Under the pieces are notes generated by a model that ran no database searches, was not told where the DNA came from, and saw nothing but the letters and a program-made list of their open reading frames with translations. A DNA stretch of 64,000 bases, from positions 682,001 through 746,000 of the forward strand of contig NZ_JALMDK010000001.1 of the NCBI RefSeq assembly GCF_023094165.1, read 5' to 3'. This document shows, in pieces, positions 25,439 through 34,884 of this stretch. The DNA is from Crossiella sp. S99.2. GTDB lineage: Bacteria > Actinomycetota > Actinomycetes > Mycobacteriales > Pseudonocardiaceae. How positions within the stretch are numbered: the stretch's first letter is position 1; each line of letters opens with the position of its first letter. The position numbers and the translations under genes were made by a program.

Positions 25439-26877
25439 GCGGGGTCTGGGGCGCCGACCGGGTCCGGGCGGCCGAGCACGAGGTGTTCAAGCGGGTCCCC
25501 GAGGGCGCGCTGATGCGCCGGGCCGCCTTCGGCCTGGCCGGCTACGCCATGACCATGCTGGCCGAGCTGACCGGCGGGGTGGCCGGGCGGCGGGTGACGC
25601 TGCTGGTGGGCGCGGGCAACAACGGCGGGGACGCGTTGTGGGCCGGGCACTTCCTGCGGCGGCGCGGGGTCGCGGTGGAAGCCGTGCTGCTCAACCCGGA
25701 TCGCGCGCACCCGGCCGGACTGGCCGCGCTGCGCCGCTCCGGCGGCCGGATCGCGGCTGATCACCTGACCGCGGTGCGCTCGGCGGACCTGGTGCTCGAC
25801 GGCATCGTCGGCCTGTCCGCCCGCGGCCCGCTGCGCCCCGCCGCGGCCGAGTTGGTCGAGCAGGTCGAGGCCCCGATCCTGGCCGTGGACCTGCCCAGCG
25901 GCGTCGACCCGGACACCGGCGTGGTCGCCGGAGCGGCGGTGCACGCGGCCGCCACGGTCACCTTCGGCTGTCTCAAGCCGGTGCACGTGCTGGCCGCCGG
26001 GCACTGCGGCGAGATCCACCTGGTCGATATCGGCATCGGCCCTGACCTGGGCGAACCCGAGTTGGTGGTGCTCTCCGACGCGGAGGTCGGCGCCCGCTGG
26101 CCGGTGCCCGGCCCCACCGACGACAAGTACACCCAGGGCGTCACCGGCATCGCGGCCGGTTCCGCGGTCTACCCGGGCGCGGCGGTGCTGGCCGTCGGCG
26201 CGGCCATCCGGGCCACCTCCGGCATGGTCCGCTACGCCGGCGAGGCCGCCGACCCGGTGCGCGACCGCTGGCCCGAGGTGGTGGCCACCGGCTCGGTCAC
26301 CGACGCCGGCCGGGTGCAGTCCTGGGTGGTCGGTCCCGGCCTGGGCACCGGCAAGGCGGGCGCCGAGGCGCTGCGCCGGGTACTGGCCGCCGGAGTCCCG
26401 GTGTGCGCGGACGCGGACGCGATCACCCTGCTGGCGGCCGAGGAGTCGCGGTGGGACGAGCGCGATCCGGACACCCCCATGGTGCTCACCCCGCACGACC
26501 GCGAGTTCGCCCGCTTCGCCGGCGCCGTCGGCGCGGACCGGATCGCCGCGGCCCGCCGCGCCGCCCAACGGACCGGCGCGGTGGTGCTGCTCAAGGGCCA
26601 CGCCACCATCGTCGCCGCCCCGGACGGCCGGGTGCTGGTCAACCCGGCCCGCTCGGCCTGGCTGGCCACCGCCGGATCGGGTGACGTGCTCTCCGGCCTG
26701 ATCGGCGCGCTGCTGGCGAGCGGGCTGGACCCCTGGCTGGCCGCGGGCTGCGCGGTGCGCGCGCACGAGCTGGCCGGTCAGCTGGCCGCACGCGATGCGC
26801 CCACTTCGGCCTCGGTGCTGGTCGAGGTGCTGCCGCAAGCTATTCGAACCCTGCGGGTAGCGGCTGGATTCAGGTGA
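25435..26877 (+). CDS. nnrD: Bifunctional NAD(P)H-hydrate epimerase / ADP-dependent dehydratase
   Basis: The 480-residue fusion repairs hydrated NADH and NADPH. Residues 1-210 are the epimerase domain (GAGNNGGDALWAG); residues 225-475 are the ADP-dependent dehydratase, a ribokinase-like fold with WVVGPGLGTGKAG, VLTPHDREFARFAG and the catalytic ATAGSGDVLSG. It overlaps glmS by 4 bp and matches Rv3433c in position. The last codons (about RVAAGFR) and stop lie inside a 21-bp repeat that recurs at 27793, which means the C-terminal end may have been rewritten by whatever placed the repeat. Confidence 0.96.
   Translation: MSGVWGADRVRAAEHEVFKRVPEGALMRRAAFGLAGYAMTMLAELTGGVAGRRVTLLVGAGNNGGDALWAGHFLRRRGVAVEAVLLNPDRAHPAGLAALRRSGGRIAADHLTAVRSADLVLDGIVGLSARGPLRPAAAELVEQVEAPILAVDLPSGVDPDTGVVAGAAVHAAATVTFGCLKPVHVLAAGHCGEIHLVDIGIGPDLGEPELVVLSDAEVGARWPVPGPTDDKYTQGVTGIAAGSAVYPGAAVLAVGAAIRATSGMVRYAGEAADPVRDRWPEVVATGSVTDAGRVQSWVVGPGLGTGKAGAEALRRVLAAGVPVCADADAITLLAAEESRWDERDPDTPMVLTPHDREFARFAGAVGADRIAAARRAAQRTGAVVLLKGHATIVAAPDGRVLVNPARSAWLATAGSGDVLSGLIGALLASGLDPWLAAGCAVRAHELAGQLAARDAPTSASVLVEVLPQAIRTLRVAAGFR
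26855..26875 (+). repeat. 21-bp direct repeat, left copy
   Basis: This 21-bp sequence, which begins GGGTAGCGG and ends ATTCAGGT, recurs exactly at 27793-27813, 938 bp away. It covers the last codons of the hydrate-repair gene. The two copies bound the NYN gene. Confidence 0.95.
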
Positions 26878-26889
26878 TCTGGCCCAAAG

Positions 26890-26915
26890 AAAAACCCGGC
26901 CCACAAGGGGCCGGG
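26890..26915 (-). terminator. Terminator of the NYN gene
   Basis: Read on the minus strand, an 8-bp stem (CCCGGCCC with GGGCCGGG on the + strand at 26895-26902 and 26908-26915) is followed by TTTTTCTTT. It lies 48 bp beyond the NYN stop codon. Confidence 0.85.
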
Positions 26916-26962
26916 CGGGTATGAGGCCACAGTACCCCCTGGCGGAGGGGGAGACAACTGGA

Positions 26963-27694
26963 CTACCAGCCGGGTGGCCGGTGGTAGGCACGCACGGGGT
27001 CCGGGAGCTGGTGCGAGGTGTAGTCGGCCGCGGTGAGAGTGCGCCACCAGTGGCGGCCGACGCCGATGTTCGCGTCGGCGGACAGGTCGCCCGCGGTGTA
27101 GCCGCTGCCGGGGTTGACGACGCCGACCGGCACTCGATGCCACGCTTCTCGGACAGGTAGGCGTAGGTCGCTGTCATTGCTGATCACGACCGCGGCGTCG
27201 ACGGCCTGGGAGAGGACGTCGACCAGCAGGTGGGTGGCGACGTTGACGTCGGAACCCTTCTCCTCCCAGGTGGCCACCGAGGCGATGAACTTCGCGTCAG
27301 GCACCGGCCTACCGTGCCGCTGGATCTTCACCGGCCAGTCGGGCTCGACCAGGACCGGGCGCCTGCGGTTGCCCGCGACGGCCAGCGGGCGCTTGATGAC
27401 CTTGCTGATGTAGTTGCCGTACTCGATGTGGTCGACACTGCCGGAGGCACGCAGTGCTCTGAGATACACGTCCTGGTCAGCGGAGCCGCTGGGGTTGGTG
27501 GCGCCGTCGATCCGGGCTGTGCAGTAGACCACCCGGGTGACCGTCGCCGCCGGCCACCGCTGCCCTTGTTCGGCGACCGTGGTGCGGGCCAGCCCGCGCA
27601 CGTTCAGCCAGCGCCAGCCCGGGGTTCCCCGGCCACAGCGTTTCCGGCCGCCGTAGTAGAGGTTGTACCCGTCGACGTAGATCCCCACCCTCAT
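26963..27694 (-). CDS. NYN (PIN-like) domain RNase
   Basis: The 243-residue protein is a NYN-domain nuclease: MRVGIYVDGYNLYYGG at the N-terminus supplies the first catalytic Asp, EKGSDVNVATHLLVD (about 145-160) the second cluster, and VISNDSDLRLPV the third. Such proteins cut RNA with Mg2+ and can act in RNA processing or in phage and toxin defence. The ATG at 27694 is 6 nt after a TACGGT -10 (27701-27706 on the + strand), a leaderless layout. The gene has its own terminator and is bounded by exact 21-bp direct repeats. Its substrate is unknown. Confidence 0.88.
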   Translation of the reverse strand: MRVGIYVDGYNLYYGGRKRCGRGTPGWRWLNVRGLARTTVAEQGQRWPAATVTRVVYCTARIDGATNPSGSADQDVYLRALRASGSVDHIEYGNYISKVIKRPLAVAGNRRRPVLVEPDWPVKIQRHGRPVPDAKFIASVATWEEKGSDVNVATHLLVDVLSQAVDAAVVISNDSDLRLPVREAWHRVPVGVVNPGSGYTAGDLSADANIGVGRHWWRTLTAADYTSHQLPDPVRAYHRPPGW

Positions 27695-27706
27695 CAGGCG
27701 ACCGTA
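27695..27706 (-). promoter_or_regulatory. -10 box of probable leaderless NYN transcript
   Basis: Minus-strand TACGGT (27706-27701) lies 6 nt before the ATG at 27694. Confidence 0.5.
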
Positions 27707-27792
27707 GCGACCTGGCCAGGCCCTCTTCGGGGTTTGGCCCACTTATCCACAACCGAGAGCTGGCTGCTGGCAATTGTCACCCGGAAAGCCGT

Positions 27793-27813
27793 GGGTAGCG
27801 GCTGGATTCAGGT
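27793..27813 (+). repeat. 21-bp direct repeat, right copy
   Basis: This is an exact copy of 26855-26875. The identity ends abruptly on both sides. No inverted terminal repeats are visible next to either copy. Confidence 0.95.
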
Positions 27814-27868
27814 AGAAAACCGGCAGTTCGATGACCATTTGAGGGTGCCGACAGCCCCCCGATGTCCA

Positions 27869-27874
27869 TAGGGT
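27869..27874 (+). promoter_or_regulatory. Possible -10 of aceB
   Basis: TAGGGT at 27869-27874 would place transcription start near 27881, giving a leader of about 34 nt with GGGGTGA at 27903-27909 as the Shine-Dalgarno. Confidence 0.45.
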
Positions 27875-27914
27875 GAGCCCAGGTGTGCGGCTTCGGACAC
27901 AGCGGGGTGAGTGG

Positions 27915-29498
<1,584 letters not shown>

Positions 29499-29506
29499 GG
29501 AGAGAG

Positions 29507-29565
29507 TCCACAGTGGATCTGGACGGGATCGCCGGCGAGCTGGACCAGCAACTGTCCACTGTGGA
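29507..29565. repeat. Two copies of the recurrent TCCACTGTGGA motif
   Basis: TCCACAGTGGA (29507-29517, reverse orientation) spans the GTG start codon of the next gene, and TCCACTGTGGA (29555-29565) lies early in its coding sequence. Further exact copies are at 24944-24954 and 52390-52400. Confidence 0.7.
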
Positions 29566-30754
29566 CTACGAGCGGGAACTGGCCTTTCCCGGCGATCCCG
29601 GCGGGCGGCAGCCGGTGCACACCGTCTACGTGCCCGCCGACCGGGTCCGGCCCGGCCTCGCCGCCGCCTGGGGCGCCCAGGCCAGGGCGGTGCTGGCCGA
29701 GCACGCGCCGGACGGGGCCGCGCTGGCCGCGGCCACCGGCGTGGACGGCGCGGCGGAGCTGCGCGGCCGGGTGCTGGCCAAGCTGAGCGCGGAGCCGGTC
29801 GAGGACCTGCGGGTGGACCTGGAGGACGGCTTCGGCGCGCCCGGCGAGGCCGAGGAGGACGCGGCGGCCCGCTCGGCCGGGCGGGCGCTGCGCGCGGACC
29901 TGGCGGCGGGCACCGCACCGCCGTTCTTCGGCGTGCGGCCCAAGGGCCTGGAACCGGCGTTGCGCCGGCGCGGGCTGCGCAGCCTGGCGTTGTTCCTGAC
30001 CGAGCTGCTGGACGGATCCGGACTGCCCGGATTCGTGATCACCTTCCCCAAGGTCACCTCGGTCAGCCAGGTCTCGGCCGCGGTGTGGCTGTGCGAGCGA
30101 CTGGAACGCGAGTTCGGGCTGGCTGAGGGCGAGCTGAAGTTCGAGCTGCAGATCGAGACCACCCAGGCCATCCTCGGGCCGGACGGGCGGGCCACCGTCG
30201 CGGAGATGGTGCACGCCAGCGAACGCCGCTGCGTCGGTCTGCACTACGGCACCTACGACTACAGCGCGGCCTGCGGGGTCACCGCGGCGCTGCAGAGCAT
30301 GGCGCACCCGGTGGCCGACCACGCCAAGATGGTGATGCTGCTGGCCGCCGCGGGCACCGGGGTCCGGCTCTCGGACGGATCCACCAACATCCTGCCGGTG
30401 GGCGGGGCGGCCGAGGTGCACGCGGGCTGGCGGCTGCACGCCCGGCTGATCCGCCGTTCCCTGGACAGCGCCTACTACCAGGGCTGGGACCTGCACCCGC
30501 ACCAGCTGCCGACCCGGTTCCTGGCCACCTACGCCTTCTACCGGGAGGCATTCCCGGCCGCCGCCGCGCGGCTGCGCGGCTACCGGGAGCGGATCGCCGG
30601 GACCGTGCTGGACGAACCCGCCACCGCGCAGGCGATGGCGATCGCGCTGGTCCGCGGCCTGGACTGCGGGGCGCTGGAAGCCGCAGAGGTGACCGCGGCG
30701 GTTGGTGCGGACCGGGCCGAGCTGGACGCGCTGGCCCGCCGCCGGGTGGGCTGA
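29513..30754 (+). CDS. Aldolase/citrate-lyase-like (HpcH/HpaI superfamily, DUF6986-type) protein
   Basis: The 413-residue protein resembles the PEP-mutase/HpcH aldolase barrel: DLRVDLEDGFG (about 98-108), FGVRPKGLEP, VITFPKVTSVSQ, FELQIETTQAILG and GLHYGTYDYSAACGV. The acidic residues would bind a divalent metal and an oxaloacetate- or malyl-like substrate. GTG 29513 has GGGAGAGA upstream and lies 14 bp after aceB. Linkage to malate synthase suggests a lyase of related acids (for example a malyl-CoA-like or 2-oxo acid compound), but the reaction is not known. Confidence 0.8.
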   Translation: MDLDGIAGELDQQLSTVDYERELAFPGDPGGRQPVHTVYVPADRVRPGLAAAWGAQARAVLAEHAPDGAALAAATGVDGAAELRGRVLAKLSAEPVEDLRVDLEDGFGAPGEAEEDAAARSAGRALRADLAAGTAPPFFGVRPKGLEPALRRRGLRSLALFLTELLDGSGLPGFVITFPKVTSVSQVSAAVWLCERLEREFGLAEGELKFELQIETTQAILGPDGRATVAEMVHASERRCVGLHYGTYDYSAACGVTAALQSMAHPVADHAKMVMLLAAAGTGVRLSDGSTNILPVGGAAEVHAGWRLHARLIRRSLDSAYYQGWDLHPHQLPTRFLATYAFYREAFPAAAARLRGYRERIAGTVLDEPATAQAMAIALVRGLDCGALEAAEVTAAVGADRAELDALARRRVG

Positions 30755-30825
30755 GCCACTCCGGCCGACCGGCTGGTTCTCGCAGTCGAAACCTGGGCGC
30801 AACGTGGGGAAGGCAGGGTCCCGCC

Positions 30826-32130
30826 ATGGTCACTGAAACCGGCCCGGAAACCGCTTCCCGCACTCAGCGGATCCTGTCCTCGTTATTCCTCCAGGTGCTG
30901 GTGGCCGCGGTGCTGGGCATCCTGGTCGGGGTGCTGTGGCCGGAGTTCGGCGCGGCGCTGAAACTGCTCGGCGACGCCTTCATCCGGGCGATCAAGATGA
31001 TCATCGCGCCGCTGGTGTTCTGCGTGGTGGTCACCGGGATCGCCAAGGCGGGCGACCTGCGCTCGGTGGGCCGGATCGGGCTCAAGGCGCTGATCTACTT
31101 CGAGGTGGTCAGCACCCTGGCCCTGGTGCTCGGCCTGGTGCTGGGCAACCTGGTCCGGCCAGGTGACGGCCTCAACGTGGACCCGGCCACCCTGGACTCC
31201 GCGGCGGTGGAGAAGAAGACCGGTGGCGCGGCACTGCCCGGCGTCGGCGGGTTCCTGCTGCACGTGGTGCCGGAGAGCGTGATCGGCGCGTTCGCGGACA
31301 ACCAGCTGCTCCAGGTGCTGCTGTTCGCGGTGCTCTTCGGCGCGGCGCTGGTGCACCTCGGGCCGGCCAGGGCGCCGCTGGTGCTCGGCTTCGTCGAGCA
31401 GGCCGGCGAAGTGATCTTCAAGATCGTCGGCTACGTGATGCGGCTGGCCCCGATCGCGGTGTTCGGCTCGCTGGCCTACCTGATCGGCCAGTACGGGCTG
31501 TCCTCGCTGGTCACCTACGGCAAGCTGATCGGGGTCAGCTACGGCGCGGCCGCGTTGTTCATCGTGCTGCTCGCGCTGCTGCTGCGGGTGCTCACCGGGC
31601 TGAGCCTGTGGGCCTTCGTGCGCTACACCCGCGCGGAGTTCGTGCTGGCCATCGGCACCGCCTCCAGCGAGTCGGTGATGCCGCGGATGATGGACAAACT
31701 GCGCGCGGCGGGCTGCAAACCGGAGGCGGTCGGGCTGGTGCTGCCCACCGGCTACTCCTTCAACCTCGACGGCGCCTCCATCTACCTCTCCCTGGCCACC
31801 CTGTTCATGGCCCAGGCGGTGGGCATCGAGCTGACCATCGGACAGCAGCTCACCGTGCTGCTGGTGCTGATGCTGACCTCCAAGGGCATGGCGGGCATCC
31901 CCGGCTCGGCCTTCCTGGCGCTCTCGGCCACCGCCGCCTCGGTCGGGGTGATCCCGGCAGGCGCGGTCGCACTGCTGCTCGGCGCGGACCGGATCATGGA
32001 CACCATGCGGGTGGTGACCAACCTGCTCGGCAACTGCGTGGCCACCTTCGTCGTCGCCAAATGGGAGGACGGACTCGACACCCAGGCCGCGCGGGCCGCC
32101 TTCGCCGGGAAGCCCGACCGCTCCTTGTGA
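30826..32130 (+). CDS. dctA: C4-dicarboxylate transporter, DAACS family
   Basis: The 434-residue inner-membrane protein matches DctA throughout: IRAIKMIIAPLVFCVVVTGIA, the NVDPATLDS loop, TASSESVMPRMMDK in hairpin 1, GYSFNLDGASIYLSL (sodium/substrate site) and GADRIMDTMR with NCVATFVV near the end. It imports succinate, fumarate or malate with cations. The ATG at 30826 follows GGGGAAGG. Its place after aceB and the aldolase-like gene supports a role in organic acid uptake. Confidence 0.94.
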   Translation: MVTETGPETASRTQRILSSLFLQVLVAAVLGILVGVLWPEFGAALKLLGDAFIRAIKMIIAPLVFCVVVTGIAKAGDLRSVGRIGLKALIYFEVVSTLALVLGLVLGNLVRPGDGLNVDPATLDSAAVEKKTGGAALPGVGGFLLHVVPESVIGAFADNQLLQVLLFAVLFGAALVHLGPARAPLVLGFVEQAGEVIFKIVGYVMRLAPIAVFGSLAYLIGQYGLSSLVTYGKLIGVSYGAAALFIVLLALLLRVLTGLSLWAFVRYTRAEFVLAIGTASSESVMPRMMDKLRAAGCKPEAVGLVLPTGYSFNLDGASIYLSLATLFMAQAVGIELTIGQQLTVLLVLMLTSKGMAGIPGSAFLALSATAASVGVIPAGAVALLLGADRIMDTMRVVTNLLGNCVATFVVAKWEDGLDTQAARAAFAGKPDRSL

Positions 32131-32146
32131 CACCATTGAGGGTGTT

Positions 32147-33289
32147 ATGGCTGACCAGACGCGCGCCGCCCGCGCCGAGACCGTGATCGACACGGACGCG
32201 CTGCGGCACAACTACGCCTACCTGTCCGCGCTCGCCGCCGAGTCCGAGGCGGCCACCATGGCCGTGGTCAAGGCCGACGGCTATGGGCACGGTGCGGTCG
32301 AGGTGGCCAGGGTCGCGCTCACCGCCGGGGTCACCTGGCTGGGCACGGCCGCCATCGAGGAGGCCCTGGAACTGCGGGCCGCCGGGATCACCGCACCGCT
32401 GCTGTGCTGGCTGTACCCGGCCGAGCAGGACTTCACCGAGGCCATCGCCGCTGACATCGACCTGTCGGTCTCCTCGATGGCCGAGCTGACCAGGGTGCTG
32501 GCCGGCGCCGAGGCGACCGGGCGGATCGCCCGGATCCACCTCAAGGTCGACACCGGCCTGTCCCGCAACGGGGCCGAGCCCGGCCGCTGGCGGGGCCTGT
32601 TCGAGGCCGCGGCCAAGGCCCAGGCCGACGGCGTGCTCAAGGTGATCGGCCTGTGGTCGCACCTGGCCAGCGCGGACGAACCGGCCAGCGAGGCCACCGG
32701 TGCGCAGTACCAGATCTTCCTGCACGCCTACCGGCTCGCGGTCGAGCTGGGCCTGACCCCGCTGCGCCACCTGGCCAACTCCGCGGCCACCCTGCTGCGC
32801 GACGACCTGCACTTCGACCTGGTCCGGGTGGGCATCGCGGGCTACGGCCTCAACCCGGTGCCCGGCCACGGCGGCGAACAACTGCGCCCGGCGATGACCT
32901 TCCGCTCCAGCGTGGCCAGGGTGAAGCGGGTGCCCGCGGGCACCGGCGTGTCCTACGGCCTGACCTGGACCGCGCCGGTGGAGACCAGCCTGGCCCTGGT
33001 GCCGGTGGGTTACGCCGACGGCGTGCCCAGGGCGCTGTCCGGGCGGATGGACGTGCAGATCAACGGCAGCCGGCTGCCGGTGGTGGGCCGGGTCTGCATG
33101 GACCAGATCGTGGTCGACTGCGGGGAGGCCAAGGTGGCCGAGGGCGACGAGGTCATCCTGTTCGGCCCCGGCGACCAGGGCGAACCCACCGCGCAGGAGT
33201 GGGCGGACAAGATCGGCACCATCCACTACGAGATCGTCACCGGCATGTACCGGCCGCGGGTGAAACGCAGCTACCGGGGCCGCGGATGA
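32147..33289 (+). CDS. alr: Alanine racemase
   Basis: The 380-residue PLP enzyme supplies D-alanine for peptidoglycan. The PLP lysine is K42 in AVVKADGYGHG, the second catalytic base is the Tyr in GVSYGLTW (about 270), and RVCMDQIVVD is conserved near the C-terminus. The ATG at 32147 has a GAGGG upstream. The next gene begins inside its stop codon (ATGA), starting the coupled alr-hydrolase-tsaE run, as in M. tuberculosis. Confidence 0.98.
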   Translation: MADQTRAARAETVIDTDALRHNYAYLSALAAESEAATMAVVKADGYGHGAVEVARVALTAGVTWLGTAAIEEALELRAAGITAPLLCWLYPAEQDFTEAIAADIDLSVSSMAELTRVLAGAEATGRIARIHLKVDTGLSRNGAEPGRWRGLFEAAAKAQADGVLKVIGLWSHLASADEPASEATGAQYQIFLHAYRLAVELGLTPLRHLANSAATLLRDDLHFDLVRVGIAGYGLNPVPGHGGEQLRPAMTFRSSVARVKRVPAGTGVSYGLTWTAPVETSLALVPVGYADGVPRALSGRMDVQINGSRLPVVGRVCMDQIVVDCGEAKVAEGDEVILFGPGDQGEPTAQEWADKIGTIHYEIVTGMYRPRVKRSYRGRG

Positions 33290-34392
33290 ACCGGATCTGG
33301 CGCGCCGTCGGCATCGCGGGCGGCGTGATCGGCGCGGCCGTGGGCGCGGGCGCGGTCGGCGCGGCCACCCAGACCCGCCGGATCAAGGCCCAGCGCGAGG
33401 ACGGCGCCGAGGCTGACCCGTTCGCCGACGAGCCGCTGGGCGAGTTGCGGCCGGACCGGCAGTCCACGGTGGCCGCCGACGACGGCACGCCGATCGTGGT
33501 CGAGGAGATCGACCCGGCCGACGGCGGCAAGGCCGAGCTGACCGTGGTGCTGGTGCACGGCTACACCCTGGACCGCCGCTGCTGGCACTTCCAGCGCCGC
33601 GACCTGCCCGAACTGGTGGATCCACGGGTCCGGCTGGTGCTGTACGACCAGCGTTCGCACGGCCACTCGGGTCGGTCCGGCCGGGACCTGGCCACCATCG
33701 AGCAGCTCGGCAAGGACCTGGACGCGGTGCTGCGCGCGATCGCGCCGAGCGGTCCGCTGGTGCTTGTCGGCCATTCCATGGGCGGCATGACCATCATGGC
33801 GCTGGCCGAGCAGCAGCCGGAGCTGTTCGTGCAGCGGGTGCGCGGGGTCGCGCTGATCGGCACCGCGGCCGGGAAGATCGGCAGCTCCGGCCTGCCCCGC
33901 CCGGTGCTGTCCCGGTACAACCCGGTGACCCTGGGCGTCGGCAAGATCGCCGGCACGCTGCCCGGCATGGTCGAGTGGGTGCGCCGGGTGGGCGGCGAGA
34001 TCACCTGGAGCGTGGTGCGCAGGCTGGCCTTCGGCGACCGCGCGGTGAGCCCCTCGCTGGTCGACTTCATGGACCGGATGATCGACGACACCCCGGTCGA
34101 GGTGATGACCGACTTCCTGCCCACCCTGGAAACGCACAACCGGTACGCGGCACTGGCCGGGCTGCGGCACTGCACGGTGCTGGTGCTGGGCGGCGACGCG
34201 GACCGGCTGACCCCGTTCTCGCACTCCGAGGCCATCGCGGCCGAACTGCCCGACGCCGAACTGGTGCGGGCATCCGGGGCCGGGCACATGGTGATGCTGG
34301 AACAGGCCGACCTGGTGACCGGGAAACTGACCGAACTCATCCGGCGCTGCGCCAGCAGCGGCGGCGGAAAGCGTTGGTGGCGAAGGGCATGA
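33286..34392 (+). CDS. Membrane-anchored alpha/beta hydrolase
   Basis: The 368-residue protein has an N-terminal hydrophobic Gly/Ala-rich segment (about 5-25, a signal anchor), an oxyanion strand VVLVHGYTLDRRCW, the nucleophile elbow GHSMGGMTI (about 163-171), a catalytic Asp (GGDADRLTPF) and His (GAGHMVMLEQ). It overlaps alr and tsaE by 4 bp each (ATGA). Alpha/beta hydrolases at this position between alr and tsaE are common in actinobacteria. The substrate is unknown; a lipid or ester in the envelope is plausible. Confidence 0.9.
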   Translation: MNRIWRAVGIAGGVIGAAVGAGAVGAATQTRRIKAQREDGAEADPFADEPLGELRPDRQSTVAADDGTPIVVEEIDPADGGKAELTVVLVHGYTLDRRCWHFQRRDLPELVDPRVRLVLYDQRSHGHSGRSGRDLATIEQLGKDLDAVLRAIAPSGPLVLVGHSMGGMTIMALAEQQPELFVQRVRGVALIGTAAGKIGSSGLPRPVLSRYNPVTLGVGKIAGTLPGMVEWVRRVGGEITWSVVRRLAFGDRAVSPSLVDFMDRMIDDTPVEVMTDFLPTLETHNRYAALAGLRHCTVLVLGGDADRLTPFSHSEAIAAELPDAELVRASGAGHMVMLEQADLVTGKLTELIRRCASSGGGKRWWRRA

Positions 34393-34862
34393 CCACTGTG
34401 GACAGTGCACTGTGGACGATCGAGCTGCCGGAGGTCGCCGATACCGAGGCGTTCGGCGCCCGGCTGGGCGCGCTGCTGACCCCGGGCGACCTGGTGCTGC
34501 TGGCCGGGCCGCTCGGCGCCGGGAAAACCGCGCTGACCAGGGGAATCGGCGCCGGACTCGGCGTGCGCGGGCAGGTCAGCTCGCCGACCTTCGTGATCGC
34601 CAGGGCGCACAAGCCGGGCGAGCGCGGCATCCCGCTGGTGCACGTGGACGCCTACCGGCTCAGCGGTTTCGACGAAATGGAGGACCTCGACCTGGAGACC
34701 GACCTGAGCACCTCGGCGGTCGTGGTCGAGTGGGGCGAGGGCGTGGCCGAGGGCCTGGCCGAGCAGCACCTGCTCATCCGGCTGGAACGGCGCGAGGACG
34801 AGACCCGGGTGGCCACCGTCTCCGGCACACCCCGGCTGCTGGCCGGACTCCGGCAGGGCTGA
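34389..34862 (+). CDS. tsaE: tRNA t6A biosynthesis ATPase TsaE
   Basis: The 157-residue P-loop protein (GPLGAGKTALTRG, about residues 41-53) works with TsaB and TsaD to make threonylcarbamoyladenosine at position 37 of ANN-decoding tRNAs. VHVDAYRLSGFDE and VVVEWGEG are further TsaE motifs. ATG 34389 overlaps the preceding stop (ATGA). The partner genes tsaB and tsaD lie at 37563 and 38728, split from tsaE by an opposing peptidase gene. Confidence 0.95.
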   Translation: MTTVDSALWTIELPEVADTEAFGARLGALLTPGDLVLLAGPLGAGKTALTRGIGAGLGVRGQVSSPTFVIARAHKPGERGIPLVHVDAYRLSGFDEMEDLDLETDLSTSAVVVEWGEGVAEGLAEQHLLIRLERREDETRVATVSGTPRLLAGLRQG

Positions 34863-34884
34863 GCCCCACCGGAGCCTGGATCAC

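Noticed and set aside
26838..26876. Possible tRNA 3' end (TTCGAACCC near the left 21-bp repeat)
   Set aside because: No acceptor, D or anticodon stems can be formed around it; the bases code for the end of the hydrate-repair enzyme.
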